This document shows, one piece after another, positions 46,901-61,900 of a stretch of 64,000 bases of DNA. Within the stretch, counting starts at the first letter, position 1, and each line of letters starts with the position of its first letter. The stretch is from NCBI GenBank assembly GCA_003415625.1, contig PYIU01000001.1, forward strand, positions 3,348,746 through 3,412,745, read 5' to 3'. A program made the position numbers and the translations under genes. The DNA comes from Aquanectria penicillioides. Its lineage: Eukaryota > Ascomycota > Sordariomycetes > Hypocreales > Nectriaceae. The notes under the pieces are model-generated. The model searched no databases, was not told where the DNA came from, and was given only the letters and a program-made list of their open reading frames with translations.

Positions 46901-49900
46901 CAGCGGGATGTGTCGGTGAGGTGGTCATCCAAGGTCCTACTTTGCTTCGTGAATACCTAGCGGACCCAGCTCGGACTGCAGCATCAAGTGTGACCTCGCT
47001 CCCTAATTGGGCTCCTCGTCGCAACACTGTCAACTGGAAGCGATTTTTCAAGTCCGGTGACCTGTGTTACTACAATTCAAATGGCACTATCGAATTTGTT
47101 AGTCGTAAGGATACCCAAGTCAAGATCCGCGGCCTTCGTGTGGAGCTTGGCGAAGTTGAGCATCATCTGCGCCTAGCTCTTGAGGGCGTGCGACAGGTTG
47201 TTGTGGATGTCTTTAGGGGAGAGGCTGGAACCAACCTCGTTGCTTACTACTGCTTCAACGATGAAACCCAAACATCCACTGGAGGCACTGTTCCAGATGG
47301 AAGTAGTATATTGATGCCACTTACTCCCGATCTTAAGAGCCAGATCACCACCACAGTTGGGCACCTCAGTGTGGCTTTGCCCAGCTATATGGTGCCTACG
47401 CTGTTCTTCCCCTGCCAGTACATGCCATCGATTACCTCAACAAAGCTTGATCGAGGCGGGCTTCGTCGCATGACTGCTACTCTTACGCAAGACACTTTGG
47501 CAGCATACTCTCTTGCCGATGGCGAGAAGCGCGCCCCCGTTACACCAATGGAAGAGCGCCTCCAGTCGATCTGGGCATCTATTCTTAAGGTCCCCACCGA
47601 GTCTATTGGTCGTGACGACAGTTTCCTCCGAATTGGTGGTGATTCCATCGCTGTTATTCAACTCGTCAATACGGCTCGTGACGAAAGCATCTCTCTCACA
47701 GTTGCAAAGGTCTTTGAAGATCCTAGGCTGTCTAGAGTTGCTGCCGCTGCCTCACTCATTACCGACAAGTCGGTGAAATCCATTGAGCCATGGACCATGG
47801 TTCCTGAGAATACCAGCGAAGTTGTCCTGAAAGAAGCTTCTGAACAGTGCCGAGTTGACCCCATTCTTATCAAGGATGCCTTCCCATGCACGCCAATCCA
47901 AGAAGGTCTCATTGCTCTTGCCGAAAAGCAGCCTGGCTCATACATGGCCCGATTTGTCTTTGACCTTCAGAAGGGCTTGGACCTCAACGCCTTCAAGGCC
48001 GCCATGTCAACAACTGTGTCAACATGTGCAAACTTACGCACACGCATTATCTTTTCACAGCAGGGTCCGTTCCAAGTCATTTTAGATGAGGATGTTACTT
48101 GGCACCACGAAGGAAGAGAACTGTTGCCTCTCTCTGAGATGCTCAAGTTCACTGCATCCCACGTTGGTTATGGTACCCCACTGACATACTATATGCTGGC
48201 ACAGGAACAAGACCATACCTATCTGATTTGGGATATTCACCATTCAATCTACGATGGATGGACCCTTGGTTGCATGTTGAGCGTTCTCCAGACCGTCTAC
48301 AACGGCCAAGAAGCAGTTTTCCAACCGCTCCCCTTCAACAACTACGTGAACTACACCTTGTCATTGGACAAGAATGACACGCGAGACTTCTGGTTGTCGC
48401 AACTGGATGGAGCGAACACTGTCAAGTTCCCCAATACCCTCAAGTCATCAACTGAAACCAACTCGGATGCAACCTTTTCCCGAAGCATCATTGTTCCTGA
48501 GCGACAAGACCTCGATATCACAGTCCAGAGCGTATTGCGCGCTGCCTGGGCTATCGTGCTTGCCAAATACCTGGAGGTGGACGACGTTGTCTTTGGCAGC
48601 ACAGTGTCTGGGCGCAATGCTTCTCTCGCCGGTATCCAGAGCATTCTCGGTCCGACGATCGCCACCGTTCCCCTACGCATCCGTGTGAATGGCGCGGAGA
48701 CCGTCGGGGATTTCTTGGACAGTGTCCAATACCAATCAAACGCGATGATTCCATTTGAGCACACTGGCTTGCAGAATATTTCGAAGCTCAGTGACACTGC
48801 TCGAGAGGCTTGCGAGTTTAACAACCTTTTGGTCATCCAGCCAGCTATTAAAGTTGATGGAGAGTCTGAGTCTTTCCTGAAGCTAGTCAACACGGCAGCT
48901 TCCAGCCAGAACTACGACACTTACCCGCTGGTCTTCCAATGCTTCTTGGAAGAAAAGGGCGGAATTACTGTCACTGCTGATTACAATGCTCATCGAATTA
49001 CATCAACCGAGATCCAGTGGATTGTCAACCATTTCGAGCATGTCGTGAGACAGTTGTCAACGAAGGACATCCGACAGCCTGTTTCACAAATCAGCCTTTT
49101 CAGCCCTCAGGATCTCGAACAAATTCACAAGTGGAATCTGGAGAAGCCACCCAGGGCTGTTGAGTCATGTGCCCACGACCTGATTTCGCAGCAGGCATGC
49201 AAAACTCCCGACCGTGAAGCCATTTTCTCTCGTGAGGGCAGCCTTACCTACGCTGAGCTGGACCACTGCTCAACCCAGCTTGCAATTCACCTTGTGCAGC
49301 TAGGTGTGACAGCAGAGATGATAGTTCCCATTTGCTTCGAGAAGTCTTTGTGGACTACAGCAGTGCAGCTTGGTATTATGAAGGCTGGAGCAGCATTCAT
49401 GCCGCTTGATCCATCACATCCATCAAGCCGCCGACAAGCACTTGTTAAGGAAGTCGACGCTAGTTTCATGCTTGCATCGCCCTCTGCTGCCGAAGCTTGC
49501 TTAGACATGGCGCCCAATGTTATGACTATCTCTGCCGAGTTCATGTCCGAGCTCCTCCAGCACAATCACTCCGCCGACATCATTTCTGCTTTAGCATCTT
49601 GCCCTAAGAATGTGGCCTATATTTTCTTCACCTCTGGATCTACTGGAAAGCCCAAGGGTGTCGTTCTAGACCAATCAGCCCTCTGCTCCAGCATCATGGG
49701 TCATGGAACAGCTTACGGCCTCAGCGCAACATCGCGAGTCCTGCAGTTCTCCAACTATATCTTCGATGGTAGCATAGCTGAAATATTCACGCCTCTTGTT
49801 TTTGGAGGAACAGTATGTGTGCCTTCCGACGCAGATCGACTTCAGGATATCTCTGGTTTCGTGAATGATGGCCGTGTCAACGTTGCTATGTTGACACCAT

Positions 49901-52900
49901 CGTTCGCAAGGACACTCCAGCCAGAAGACGTCCCCGGCCTAGAGATTCTTGTTTTGGGTGGTGAAGCTCTTGCCAGAGACAACTTGGAGACCTGGTTCGG
50001 ACATGTGAAGCTGATCAACGCATACGGCCCAACTGAAGTTTGTGTTGACGCAACCTCGCATGTTTTCAGCTCACGCACTGAGTCACCATCAACAATTGGA
50101 CGTAGCCAAAACTCCACTTGTTGGATTGTGGACCCTGATGACCATCATCAGCTCGCACCTCTCGGCTGTGTGGGTGAGCTCCTTGTCCAAGGTCCTACCT
50201 TGGCCCGGGGTTATTTCAATGACAAAGAAAGAACCGATGCTTCCTTCATTGAGGGCGCCAAATGGCTCCCAAATTCTTTCACTGGTGAAGTGCCTAGGTT
50301 CTACAAGACTGGAGATTTGGTGAAGTATACCGTTGATGGCACAATCGAATATACCGGAAGAAAAGATACTCAGGTCAAGGTTCGTGGCCTTCGTATTGAG
50401 CTCGGAGAAATCGAGTACAACATTAGCGCCGCTTTGCCAGGAGTGAAGCAGGTTGCTGTAGATGTGCTCAAAGCAGACGGCGGCGCTAGCATCGTTTCTT
50501 ACTTCTGCTTCAGCGATGCTGCGTGTGTTGGCAGTGACGGTGTCAAGGCAGACTTTGACGAGACGTTCCTACCTCTTACACCCGAACTTGAGAACATGAT
50601 TAAGGGTATGATTGGCCAGTTGAATATCTCTCTGCCCAGTTACATGATTCCCACGCTCTTTGTCCCTTGCGGCTACCTTCCTTACATCACTTCCGCCAAA
50701 TTGGACCGAAAGAAGCTTCTAAGCATGACAGCTGCGCTCAGTCGGGAAGACCTTACCAAGTATTCACTTGTGAACAGTGAGAAGCGCCCACCAGCCACAC
50801 CGATGGAATCTCATCTGCAAGAGATCTGGGCTGCCATCTTGAAGGTACCGGCAGATTCAATTGGCCGTGATGACAGCTTCCTTCAAATTGGCGGTGACTC
50901 GATCAATGCCATCCAGGTTGTAAATATTGCCCGTTCTCTGGGAATGTTTATCACTGTCAAGGATATCTTTGACGACCCTCGCTTGTTTATGATCGCCTCA
51001 AAGGTTGCTAAGAATGAACACGAAGACTCCTTTGAGACTTCGCCTTTCAGTCTGCTGCCTAGCACCGAGGTTCGCGCCATTAAATCAATGATTCAGAACC
51101 AGAGCAGGTTGTCAAGTGTTGATGCTATCGAGGATGCCTACCCGTGTACAAGCTTACAAGAAGGTCTTATGGCTCTAGCTGTTAAGCAGCCAGGATCTTA
51201 CATCGCCAAAAACGTGTACCGACTCTCTGTAAGCGTCGACACAACTCGATTCATCGTGGCATGGAACCAGACCGTGGAGCTTTGTAGCAATCTTCGTACC
51301 AGAATTCTGATCTCTGAAGGCGCATCAATCCAGGCGGTTGTCCGCGAAAAGGCTGACTGGGACTTAACTGAAGGCCTGGACTTGCGTGCTTCAATGACCA
51401 AACTTGAGGCTGTCGAGATGCAATACGGCTCGCGACTCTGCCGATATGCCCTCGTTACTGAAAACAGTGGGGAGCGATATTTTATCTTCGTCATTCACCA
51501 CGCTGTGTTTGACGGCTGGAGCTTAAACGTTGTTTTGGGAACGCTCGATGCCTTGTACCGAGGAAGAGATGTTCGTAATTTTCAACCATATTCCAGCTTC
51601 ATTAAGTACACAACTGATGTTGACCTTGCCGAAACTGAGGCATATTGGAAGGCTCAGTTGGATGGCGCCCAACATGCGAGGTTCCCAAAGACAGATGGTG
51701 CTGTCGACTCAAAGCCAGTTAGTCGCATGATGAAAAAGAAGATTCCCTTTACCAAGCCCACAGATACCTCAATCACCAAGGCGACTCTTCTTCGTGCAGC
51801 CTGGGCAATAGTGCTTTCGCGATACTGTGATACCGATGATATCTGCTTTGGCACATCGGTCTCTGGTCGCCAGGCTCCAGTGCCGGGTATCGACCAAATG
51901 GCTGGACCAGCTGTTGCGACTGTGCCTGTGCGCATGCGGCTCGACCCTACCACGACTGTTTCTGGGTTCCTCCAGCATGTGCAACAGCAAGCTTCTGAAA
52001 TGGTGACATATGAGCAGTTTGGCTTGCAAAACATCTCTAAACTCAGCTCTGAAGCTCATGAAGCCTGCGACTTTTCCAGTCTGCTCGTCATTCAGCCCGC
52101 CCAACACATTGTCTCAGACGATGTGTCTGACTCCATGATGCTACCAGTCAGTACTGACCTGTACGGAGATGAGGAAGCGCTCCAGGGATACTTTACATAC
52201 CCGCTAGTTGTTCAAGGACTAACATATACCGACCATGTCGAGCTACTGCTCATTTACAACCCTGCTCTTGTGCCTGAGATGCAGCTGCAGGCCCTGTCTC
52301 ACCACTTCGAACAAGCTGTTCAACAGCTCCAAGGACAGGGTACTGCCCTCTTGGGCACCATGTCGATCGCTAGTGACTGGGATCTGGAGACAGCCATCGG
52401 CAACAACGGTGAGGACCCGGAAATCGTGCACGCCTGTGTGCATGAGCTCGTCGAATCCCAAGCCCAACGCCAACCCAACTCGCCGGCCATTGAGGCATGG
52501 GATGGTGTATTGACATATTCGGAATTCAATACTACTGCCAACAGACTGGCTAGCTACTTAATCGAGTCTGCGGGTGTTAAACCTGGAGACTTGGTTCATG
52601 TCTGCTTTGAGAAGTCGGTCTGGTTCTTTGTGTCGATGTTGGCCATCAACAAGGCTGGTGCTGCTTGGGTGCCATTGGATCCCTCACACCCACCTCAGCG
52701 ACAGCAGCAGATCATCGGGCAGACTGGTGCTCGTCTAGCTCTTTGCTCACCTGCTGACTCCTCCAAGTTCTCGGGTCTAGTGGCGAACATTGTTGAAATC
52801 ACTGCTGAGTTTGACAAGAAGCTAGCTGCCAATATGGGCTCACCCTCAACACCCCAATGCAATGTCACACCAGACCACGCTGCGTATGTTCTTTTCACTT

Positions 52901-55900
52901 CGGGCAGTACTGGTACCCCAAAGGGATTGGTTATGCAACATGGTGCTGTGTGCACCAGTCAAACTGCGATTCGAAAGCGCCTGGGTCTAACTTCAAGTAT
53001 TCGAATTTTACAATTTGCATCTTTCGTCTTTGATCTCTGTATTGGTGAGATCATCGGACCTCTAATTGCAGGAGCCACGCTGTGCGTGCCATCTGAAGAG
53101 ATGCGTATGAGCGGCCTCCGAGAGTTCATTAATGACATGAAGATTAATTGGGCCTTCCTTACCCCAGCTTTCACTCGAACCCTCAAGCCCGAGGATGTTC
53201 CTGGCCTTGAACTATTGCTGCTGGCTGGCGAGGCTGTCGGCCGGGACATTCTCGACACCTGGTTCGGCAAGGTTCGACTCATCAATGGATGGGGACCTGC
53301 CGAAACTTGCGTCTTCAGTACCCTTCATGAGTGGACCTCTGCAAATGAATCTCCATTAACAGTCGGCCGGCCTGTGGGTGGTTATTGTTGGATTGTCGAC
53401 CCAGAAGATTCCCAAAAGTTGGCGCCCATAGGCTGTGTGGGTGAGGCAGTTATCCAAGGCCCTACCCTTCTACGCGAGTATCTAGCAGATCTCACTAGAA
53501 CTGCAGCCTCCACTGTTGCCACTCTGCCTAAATGGGCGCCACAACGCAACTCGCCCTATTGGAAGCGTTTCTTCAAGTCAGGCGATCTATGCTTCTATAA
53601 TACTGATGGCACTATTGAGTTTGTCAGTCGCAAAGATACTCAAGTCAAGATCCGCGGTCTTCGTGTGGAGCTTGGAGAGGTGGAACATTATCTTCGTGCA
53701 GCACTCAATGGATCGCGACAAGTCATTGTCGATGTTTTTAGAGGAGATGCTGGCACCAACCTCATTGCGTATTTCTGCTTTAATGATGAGACTCGCACTT
53801 CTACCGGAAGTGGCTCTCCTGACCCAGAGACCGTCCTCCTCCCTCTTACAGACGATCTCAAGAGCCAGATTGCTGAGGCCATTGGTCATCTTAGTGTAGC
53901 GCTTCCTAGCTACATGGTCCCGACAATTTTCCTTCCTTGCCAGTATATGCCATCGATCACTTCTACCAAAATTGATAGGGGTGGTCTTGGCCGCATGACT
54001 GCAACCCTCGACCGGGAGACATTGGCCAAGTACTCTCTTGCTGATGGCGAGAAGCGTGCACCTGCTACGAAAATGGAAGAACGCGTTCAAGCCATCTGGG
54101 CAGCAATCCTCAAAATCCCGACAGAGTCTATCGGGCGCGATGATAGTTTCTTGCGCATTGGAGGCGATTCTATTACAGCAATCCAATTTGTCACATCCGC
54201 CCGTGATTCTGGATTTCTCATCACTGTCAAGGATATATTTGCTGATCCTCGACTGTGTGCCGTCGCCTCCAAGGTTGTTGAGGGCGGAGGCCCAACATAC
54301 GAGGCAGAGCCGTTCAGCATGCTACCAAACGCTGAACTCAATTCCATCAAGTCAGTTGTTGTAGCTCAGTGCAACCTCGAGAGCGTTGATCAGGTCGAGG
54401 ATGCCTACCCCTGCACCAGTCTCCAAGAGGGTCTCATGGCTCTCGCTGTCAAGCAACCAGGCTCTTACATTGCGGCTTACGTCTATCGCCTTCCCAAGAG
54501 CATTGACCTTGCCCGCTTCCAAGAATCGTGGAACCAGACGGTCCAGCGTTGCGATAACCTGCGTACCAGCATCGTGTCGCGAGACGGTACCTCGGTGCAG
54601 GCCGTGCTGCAAGGCAAGGCAGTATGGGAGTCTACAGAGGGTCTCGCCCTTCGTAATGTCCTTGACAACGTGAAGCAGATTACAATGCAATATGGCTCGA
54701 GACTCTGCCGTTATGCTCTGGTGACTGAAAAGAACGGAGAAAGCCACTTTGTGCTGGTCATGCACCATGCCGTTTTCGATGGTTGGAGCTTGAACGTTGT
54801 TCTTGGTACTTTATACAGTATTTACCAAGGCGAAGCTGTCCCAGTCCTAGAGCCATACTCTAGCTTCATAAACTATACAACCAGAGTCGATAAAGATGAA
54901 GCCAATGAGTTCTGGAGATCGCAACTGGCCGGAGCCCAACGAGCAACATTTCCACGCTTAGATCTCATTACTAACGCTAAGCCCATCAGCCGCATCATGA
55001 AGTCGGCGGTGTCATTCCTCAAGTCAACAGACAACTCCATCACAAAAGCAACAATTCTCCGCGCAGCTTGGGCTATAGTACTAGCCCGATACTGCGATAC
55101 TGATGACATCTGCTTCGGTACTACAGTTTCTGGACGACAGGCACCAGTGGCAAGAATTGATAGAATGTCTGGTCCTGCTGTTGCAACTGTGCCGGTTCGG
55201 ATGCGCCTCGACCGCCAACAAACTCTATCAAGCTTCCTTGAAGATGTACAGCAGCAGGCTTCCGACATGGTTAACTACGAGCAGTTTGGTCTTAGAAATA
55301 TCATCAAACTTGGCCAAGATGCCAAGGAGGCTTGCGACTTCTCCAGCTTGCTGGTTATCCAGCCTGTGCACCACTTGACCACAACTGGCGACTCGACCGA
55401 CAGCGATCTGCTCCTGTCAGCCAGTTCAGATGCTTTCAATGATGAGGAAGCCGTCGACGGATATTTCACCTACCCATTGGTCATCCAATGCTTCACACAC
55501 AGTGACCATGTTGAGTTGATCCTTATCTTCAACCCCGAGATCGTGCCCGAGACCCAGCTTCAGGCATTGTCCCACCACTTCGACAATGCTGTCCAACAGT
55601 TGCTCACCCACGGGGACGAGCTTCTAGGTACAGCTCCCATCACTAGCGACTGGGATTTGGAGAAGGCTGGCAGCTATAACTTTGACACTCCCGATATTGT
55701 CGATGCCTGTGTGCATGAGCTGGTCGAGAAGCAATCACAACTCCAACCTAATGCCCCTGCAGTCGAAGCATGGGATGGCACCATGACATACGCCGAACTG
55801 AACAGCGCTGCTAATAGATTGGCTTTCCACCTCATTGGAGTCGCTGACGTTCAAATGGGCGACTTGGTCCATGTTTGCTTCGAGAAATCTCTCTGGTTTT

Positions 55901-58900
55901 TCGTCGCCATCTTGGCCATTAACAAACTGGGCGGCGCATGGGTGCCTTTGGATCCCTCGCACCCCATCCAGCGCCAGCAACAGATTGCGCAGCAGACTGG
56001 TGCCCGTCTAGCGCTCGCCTGCCCTGCCAACGCCGCAAAGTGCGCCAACTTGGTTCCACAAGTTGTCAAAGTTACGGCTGCACTCAACGTTAAACTGATG
56101 GAGACTCTTGGTCGCAATTTGCCTGCACCTAAGCGCAAAGCCACTCCCGATCTCGCTACCTATGTTTTGTTCACTTCTGGTAGTACCGGCATTCCTAAAG
56201 GATTGGTGATGCAGCATGGCGCTGTCTGCACTAGCCAAACGGCTATTAGCAAACGCCTGGGTCTCACCCCCAAGGTCAGGATCCTGCAGTTTGCTTCGTT
56301 CGTTTTCGATCTCTGCATCGGTGAGATCATCGCCCCATTGATTTCCGGAGCGACTCTCTGCGTGCCGTCTGAAGAGACTCGCATGAGCGGCCTCAAAGAG
56401 TTTATCAATGAAATGAAGATTAACTGGGCCTTCCTAACTCCTGCCTTTACTCGTACTGTCAACCCCAATGACGTCCCTAGCCTTGAGCTTTTGCTGCTGG
56501 CTGGTGAAGCAGTCGGCCGGGATATTCTTGACACTTGGTTCGGCAAGGTTCGACTTATCAACGGTTGGGGACCTGCCGAGACCTGTGTGTTTAGCACCCT
56601 ACATGAGTGGACTTCTGCTAGTGAGTCTCCATTGACTGTTGGTCGGCCTGTGGGCGGTTACTGCTGGATTGTTGATCCAGAGGACCCTCAGAAGCTGGCG
56701 CCTACTGGCTGCATTGGCGAAGCTGTAATCCAGGGTCCTACAATTCTCCGCGAGTACTTGGCCGATCCAGTACGAACAGCAGCGGCCACAGTCACCTTAT
56801 TGCCTAAGTGGGCACCTCAACGCATGTCGCCGCATTGGAACCGGTTCTTCAAGTCTGGAGACCTATGCTTCCATAATACAGACGGCACCATCGAGTTTGT
56901 CAGTCGCAAGGACACCCAAGTCAAGATCCGCGGTCTTCGAGTGGAGCTTGGCGAGGTGGAGCATCACTTGCGTGAAGCTCTAAGCGGCGTCCGACAAGTC
57001 ATTGTCGATGTCTTCAAGGGAGACGCTGGAACATATCTTGTTGCATACTTCAGTTTCAATGACGATACGCGCAACGCAAACGGAGGTGCCGGTCTTGATG
57101 CCGAGAGTGTCTTGCTTCCTCTCACCGAAGAACTTAAGAGTCAAATAGCCTCTGTAGCTAGCCAGCTGAGTGTCACCCTACCTGGCTATATGGTTCCGAC
57201 GATCTTCTTCCCTTGTCGGTTCATGCCATCTATTACATCTACCAAAATTGACAGGGCCGGACTGAAGCGTGTGAGCGCCAGCCTGGATCATGAGGCACTG
57301 GCAAGGTACTCGCTGGTTGACAGTGACAAACGAGCACCTGAGACTCCCATGGAAATGCGCCTTCAGGAGCTCTGGGCGGCAATTCTGAAGATTCCCGCCA
57401 CATCCATCGGCCGAGACGACAGCTTCCTACGTATTGGCGGTGACTCCATTACATCAATTCAATTGGTTACCGCTGCACGCCAGGATGACTTGGTACTCAC
57501 AGTCCAGGATATCTTCACAGACCCCCGACTGTTGGCTGTCGCCGCAAGAGTCCAAGAGGCCAAGGATGTTGAGCCTCAGACCATTGAGCCGTTTGCTCTG
57601 CTGCCACCCGATGACATTGCTGCAATCAAGGCCACTATTAAGGACGACTGCAAACTGTCTTCTGAGCAAAAAGTCAAGGATGCTTATCCTTGCACGGGTG
57701 TCCAAGAAGGTTTGATGACCCTTGCAGTCACACAACCCGGATCTTACATTGCCAAATACGTCTACCAGTTGCCCAAGCACATGGACCCAACTCGCTTCAT
57801 GATCGCATGGAACAAGACAGTCAAGCTGTGCAGCAACTTGCGCACTAGAATTACCCTCTGGGAGAGCTCGTCTATTCAGGCCATCATCAACGAAGAGGCC
57901 AAGTGGGAACCAACAGACGGCCTCAGCCTAGATTCCATCATGAAGCGCGCAAAGAACATCAAAATGCAGTACGGTTCACGACTTTGCCGCTACGCTCTCG
58001 TGACTGAAGAGAACGGCCAACACTACTTCGTGCTGATCCTTCACCACGCAATCTTTGATGGCTGGAGCTTGAACGTCATGATGACCACACTGTATGGTGA
58101 GTACATTGGACAGCCTAGCTTACCTTGCCAGCCATACTCTGGCTTTATCGACTACACCATGAAGCTGGATAAAGAATCTGCCAATTCCTACTGGAAGAAT
58201 CAGCTGGATGGAGTTCAAAAGGCCAGCTTCCCGCGAACCGACCTCTCAGTCCCATTTGAGCCAGTGAGCCACATCATAAAGACCAAGGTTGCCTTCCCTA
58301 GGTCGACAAACACATCAATTACAAAGGCAACCATTCTTCGTGCGGCTTGGGCCATTGTTCTTGCACGCTACTGCGATGCAGATGATGTTTGCTTTGGTGC
58401 GACAGTCTCCGGTCGCCACGCTCCAGTTATCGGTATTGAGTCGATGGTTGGACTAGCTGTCGCCACCGTCCCTGTGCGCGTCCGCCTCAATAGACAACAA
58501 CCCATCTCAAGCTTCCTCGATGGCATTCAAAACCAAGCATCCGAGATGGTGGCGTATGAACAATACGGCCTCCGGAACATCTCTAGACTGAGTAAACAAG
58601 CACAAGAGGCTTGTGACTTTTCAAGTCTGCTTGTTATCCAGCCAGTCCAGCATTTGGGCCCTGAGGATGGCGATGAGGATAGCTCAATGCTCATTTCGGC
58701 CAGCTCCGAGATCTACGACGACCAAGATGCTCTAGAGGGCTACTTCAGCTACCCATTGGTTCTCCAGTGTCTTACATACGACAAGTACATTGAGCTTTCA
58801 CTCATCTATAACCCCAACATCGTGCCTGAACCCCAGCTCCGAGCCCTTACGCACCACTTTGACAATGTTGTTCAACAGCTGGTTATGCAGACCGATTCAC

Positions 58901-61900
58901 CTCTTGGCACTATCTCAATTTCCAGTGAATGGGATCTGCAGCAGTCAATCACATGGAACACGGCCGATGCGTCGGTTGTCAACGCTTGCGTGCATGATCT
59001 TATCACTCGGCGAGCACAATCCGCGCCTGGCCGTGAGGCCATCACCTCCTCACAAGGCAGCATGACATACGGCCAACTCGATGGCATGTCTACTATCTTG
59101 GCTATTTATCTCTCACATCTCGGTGTGAGACCTGAGACCATGGTGCCCTTCTGCTTCGAGAAGTCCCCATGGACCATTGTCGCAATGCTGGGTATTATGA
59201 AGGCTGGCGGTGTTTTCATTCCCATCGACCCCTCGCATCCAGCCAGCCGTCGCCAAGCACTGATCAAGGAGGTGGATGCCCGCTTTATGTTGGTATCACC
59301 TTTAACAAAGGCCTCTTGTGAAGATATGGTTGAGAACGTGATTGAGTTGTCGCGTGGCCTCATAGCTAAGCTTTCTTCAACTATCACTAATCGCAATGTC
59401 ATCCATACCAAGCCAGCACCGTCGAATGCAGCTTATATCATCTTCACTTCCGGCTCAACCGGAAAGCCAAAGTCAATTCTTGTTGACCATGCCGCACTTA
59501 GTACCACCATCGTTGGTCGCGGCAGAGCCTACAGCTTGGATGAATCCTCACGCGTGCTCCAGTTTTCTGCTAGCGTGTTTGATGTCAGTCTGAGCGAGAT
59601 TTTTGAGACACTCATCTTTGGTGGCGCTATTTGTGTCCCAACTGATGCAGAGCGTCTGCAGGATATTCCTACATTCATCAAGGAAACCCAAGTCAACACC
59701 GCCTTGTTGACTTCCTCATTTGTCCGAACATTTACGCCTGCTGATGCACCCTCATTGAAAACGCTCATTCTTGTTGGCGAGCCACCTGCCAAGGACATCT
59801 TAGACACATGGCTTGGTCATGCAACGGTAGCCAACGCCTACGGACCTTCTGAGATTTCCGTCTTCTGCACAACTCACGTGTACAAGTCTGCAGATGAACC
59901 ACCAACCACCATCGGCAAGGGATTCGGCAGCGCTTGCTGGATTATTGAGCCGGATAATCATCAGCGCCTGGCTCCTATCGGGTGCACTGGAGAGCTTTTG
60001 GTACAACGACAGATGGCACGCGGATACCTCAACGACAAGCAAAAGACTGAGGAAACATTTATCAAGAGCGTAGATTGGCTACCATCGCCCTCAGAGAACA
60101 GCGCAGATAGCGTTGTTGATACCAGGAAATTCTTCAGGACTGGTGATTTGGTACGGTATCGATTCGATGGTACCATGGAGTACTTGGGACGACGAGATAC
60201 CCAGGTCAAGGTCCGCGGTTACCGTATCGAACTCGGGGAAATCGAGTACAACATTAAGCGTGAGCTGCCTGGCGTGGCTTATGCAGCAGTGGATGTAATC
60301 CGCAATGCTTCTCGCGAGACATTGGTCGCGTTTGTCAGCTTCGATGATGAAGAAACTGGGGGAAATAGCAATGGTGGTACTGGAGACCAATCGGGCTTGC
60401 TTCTCCCCATGAATAAGTCCTTGAGAGATTCATTCAGCAGCATTATTGAACAGCTGAAGCTGGTTCTTCCTGGCTACATGGTTCCAGATGTTTTCCTCCC
60501 ACTTGGGCGTATGCCTTTCAATGGCTCAATGAAGCTTGACCGGGCAAGACTGCGCCAACTTGCTGGGGCCATGCCAACAGAGAAACTCATACAATACCAA
60601 ACTACTCAACCTACGACATTCCGCGCACCCTCAACCGCACTAGAAACCAGTCTTCGATCCCTTTGGTCTCATCTTCTCGCGATTCCTGAGGAGACCATTA
60701 GTGTTGACGCCAACTTCTACCACGTGGGTGGTGATTCAATTCGCCTCGTTACACTAGCGAAGCGTATCCACAACGAGCACGATATCGCACTTGGCCTTGA
60801 TCACATGAATGACAAGAACTTGACAGTGAGCGGTCTCGCTGAATTCATCGAAAAGACCCAGCGTGGGGTCGCCATGCCGGACGCGATCAAAGTCGACCTC
60901 ATGGCTGAGATCTCATCCTCAGTGGACAAGGCCTGGGCTAGTCCCTTGGAAGGACTGGTCGAGCAGCCAATCACCACCCTTCCCGAGAATGCGACTGTCT
61001 TCCTTACTGGTGCCACTGGATACCTTGGTACCGTGATTCTGAGGCAGTTGCTAGATTTGGCCACTGTCAGCAGCGTTGTCGCCCTGGTACGTGCTCGATC
61101 AAAAGAGCATGGCTTGGATCGAATCAAGCGAACTGCCCGCAATGCCAAGTGGTGGGATTCGAACAAAAATCACGCCAAGCTTGAAATCTGGACTGGTGAT
61201 CTATCAAGCGATCGCCTAGGACTCAATGATTCCCAGTGGGATCGTCTATGCGGTTTATCGGATGCCGCAAATGTCGACGCCATCGTTCACAACGGTGCCG
61301 TTGTCAATTGGAACGCCCACTACGATAAGCTCCAGGCGCCCAATGTCGACTCCACTATCAGCCTCATTAAGGCGACCACAGCTTCTTCCAGACAACCAAA
61401 GTTTGTGTTCGTTTCTGGAGGCGCTAAAATTGACAACGAAACAGATGTCAACATCACCGCTGCCAATCTTACGAGCAGCACTGGCTACATCCAATCAAAA
61501 TTCGTCTCTGAGCGCGTTGTCCACGAAGTGGCTACAAGACTGCCTGCTCGTCAAAACCGCATGTCTACTGTCAAGCCAGGCTTGATTATCGGCACCGCAA
61601 AAGAAGGAGTTTCCAACACTGATGATTTCCTCTGGAGAATTGTCTCTGGGGCTGCGAGATTAGGCGCCTACCCCCAGGAGCCAGCCGACCACTGGCTGCA
61701 CATTGCTGACGTCGACACCGTCGCTGCTGCCGTCATCAATCAAATCCTCACCCCTGGTGGTATCGTTCCCTTTGTTGACCTTGCGGTGAAGATGCCGGTT
61801 GGCAAGTTCTGGGACAGCGTCAACGCGGAGCTCGAAAAACCATGTACACCACTGCCACTCGAGGAGTGGATTCCCGCAGCCCTTGCGCACATGGAGGAGG

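Noticed and set aside
37125..61585. Many reading frames inside the NRPS on other frames and strands
   Set aside because: They recur at equivalent positions of each module and are shadows of the conserved coding sequence; none shows a protein family of its own.
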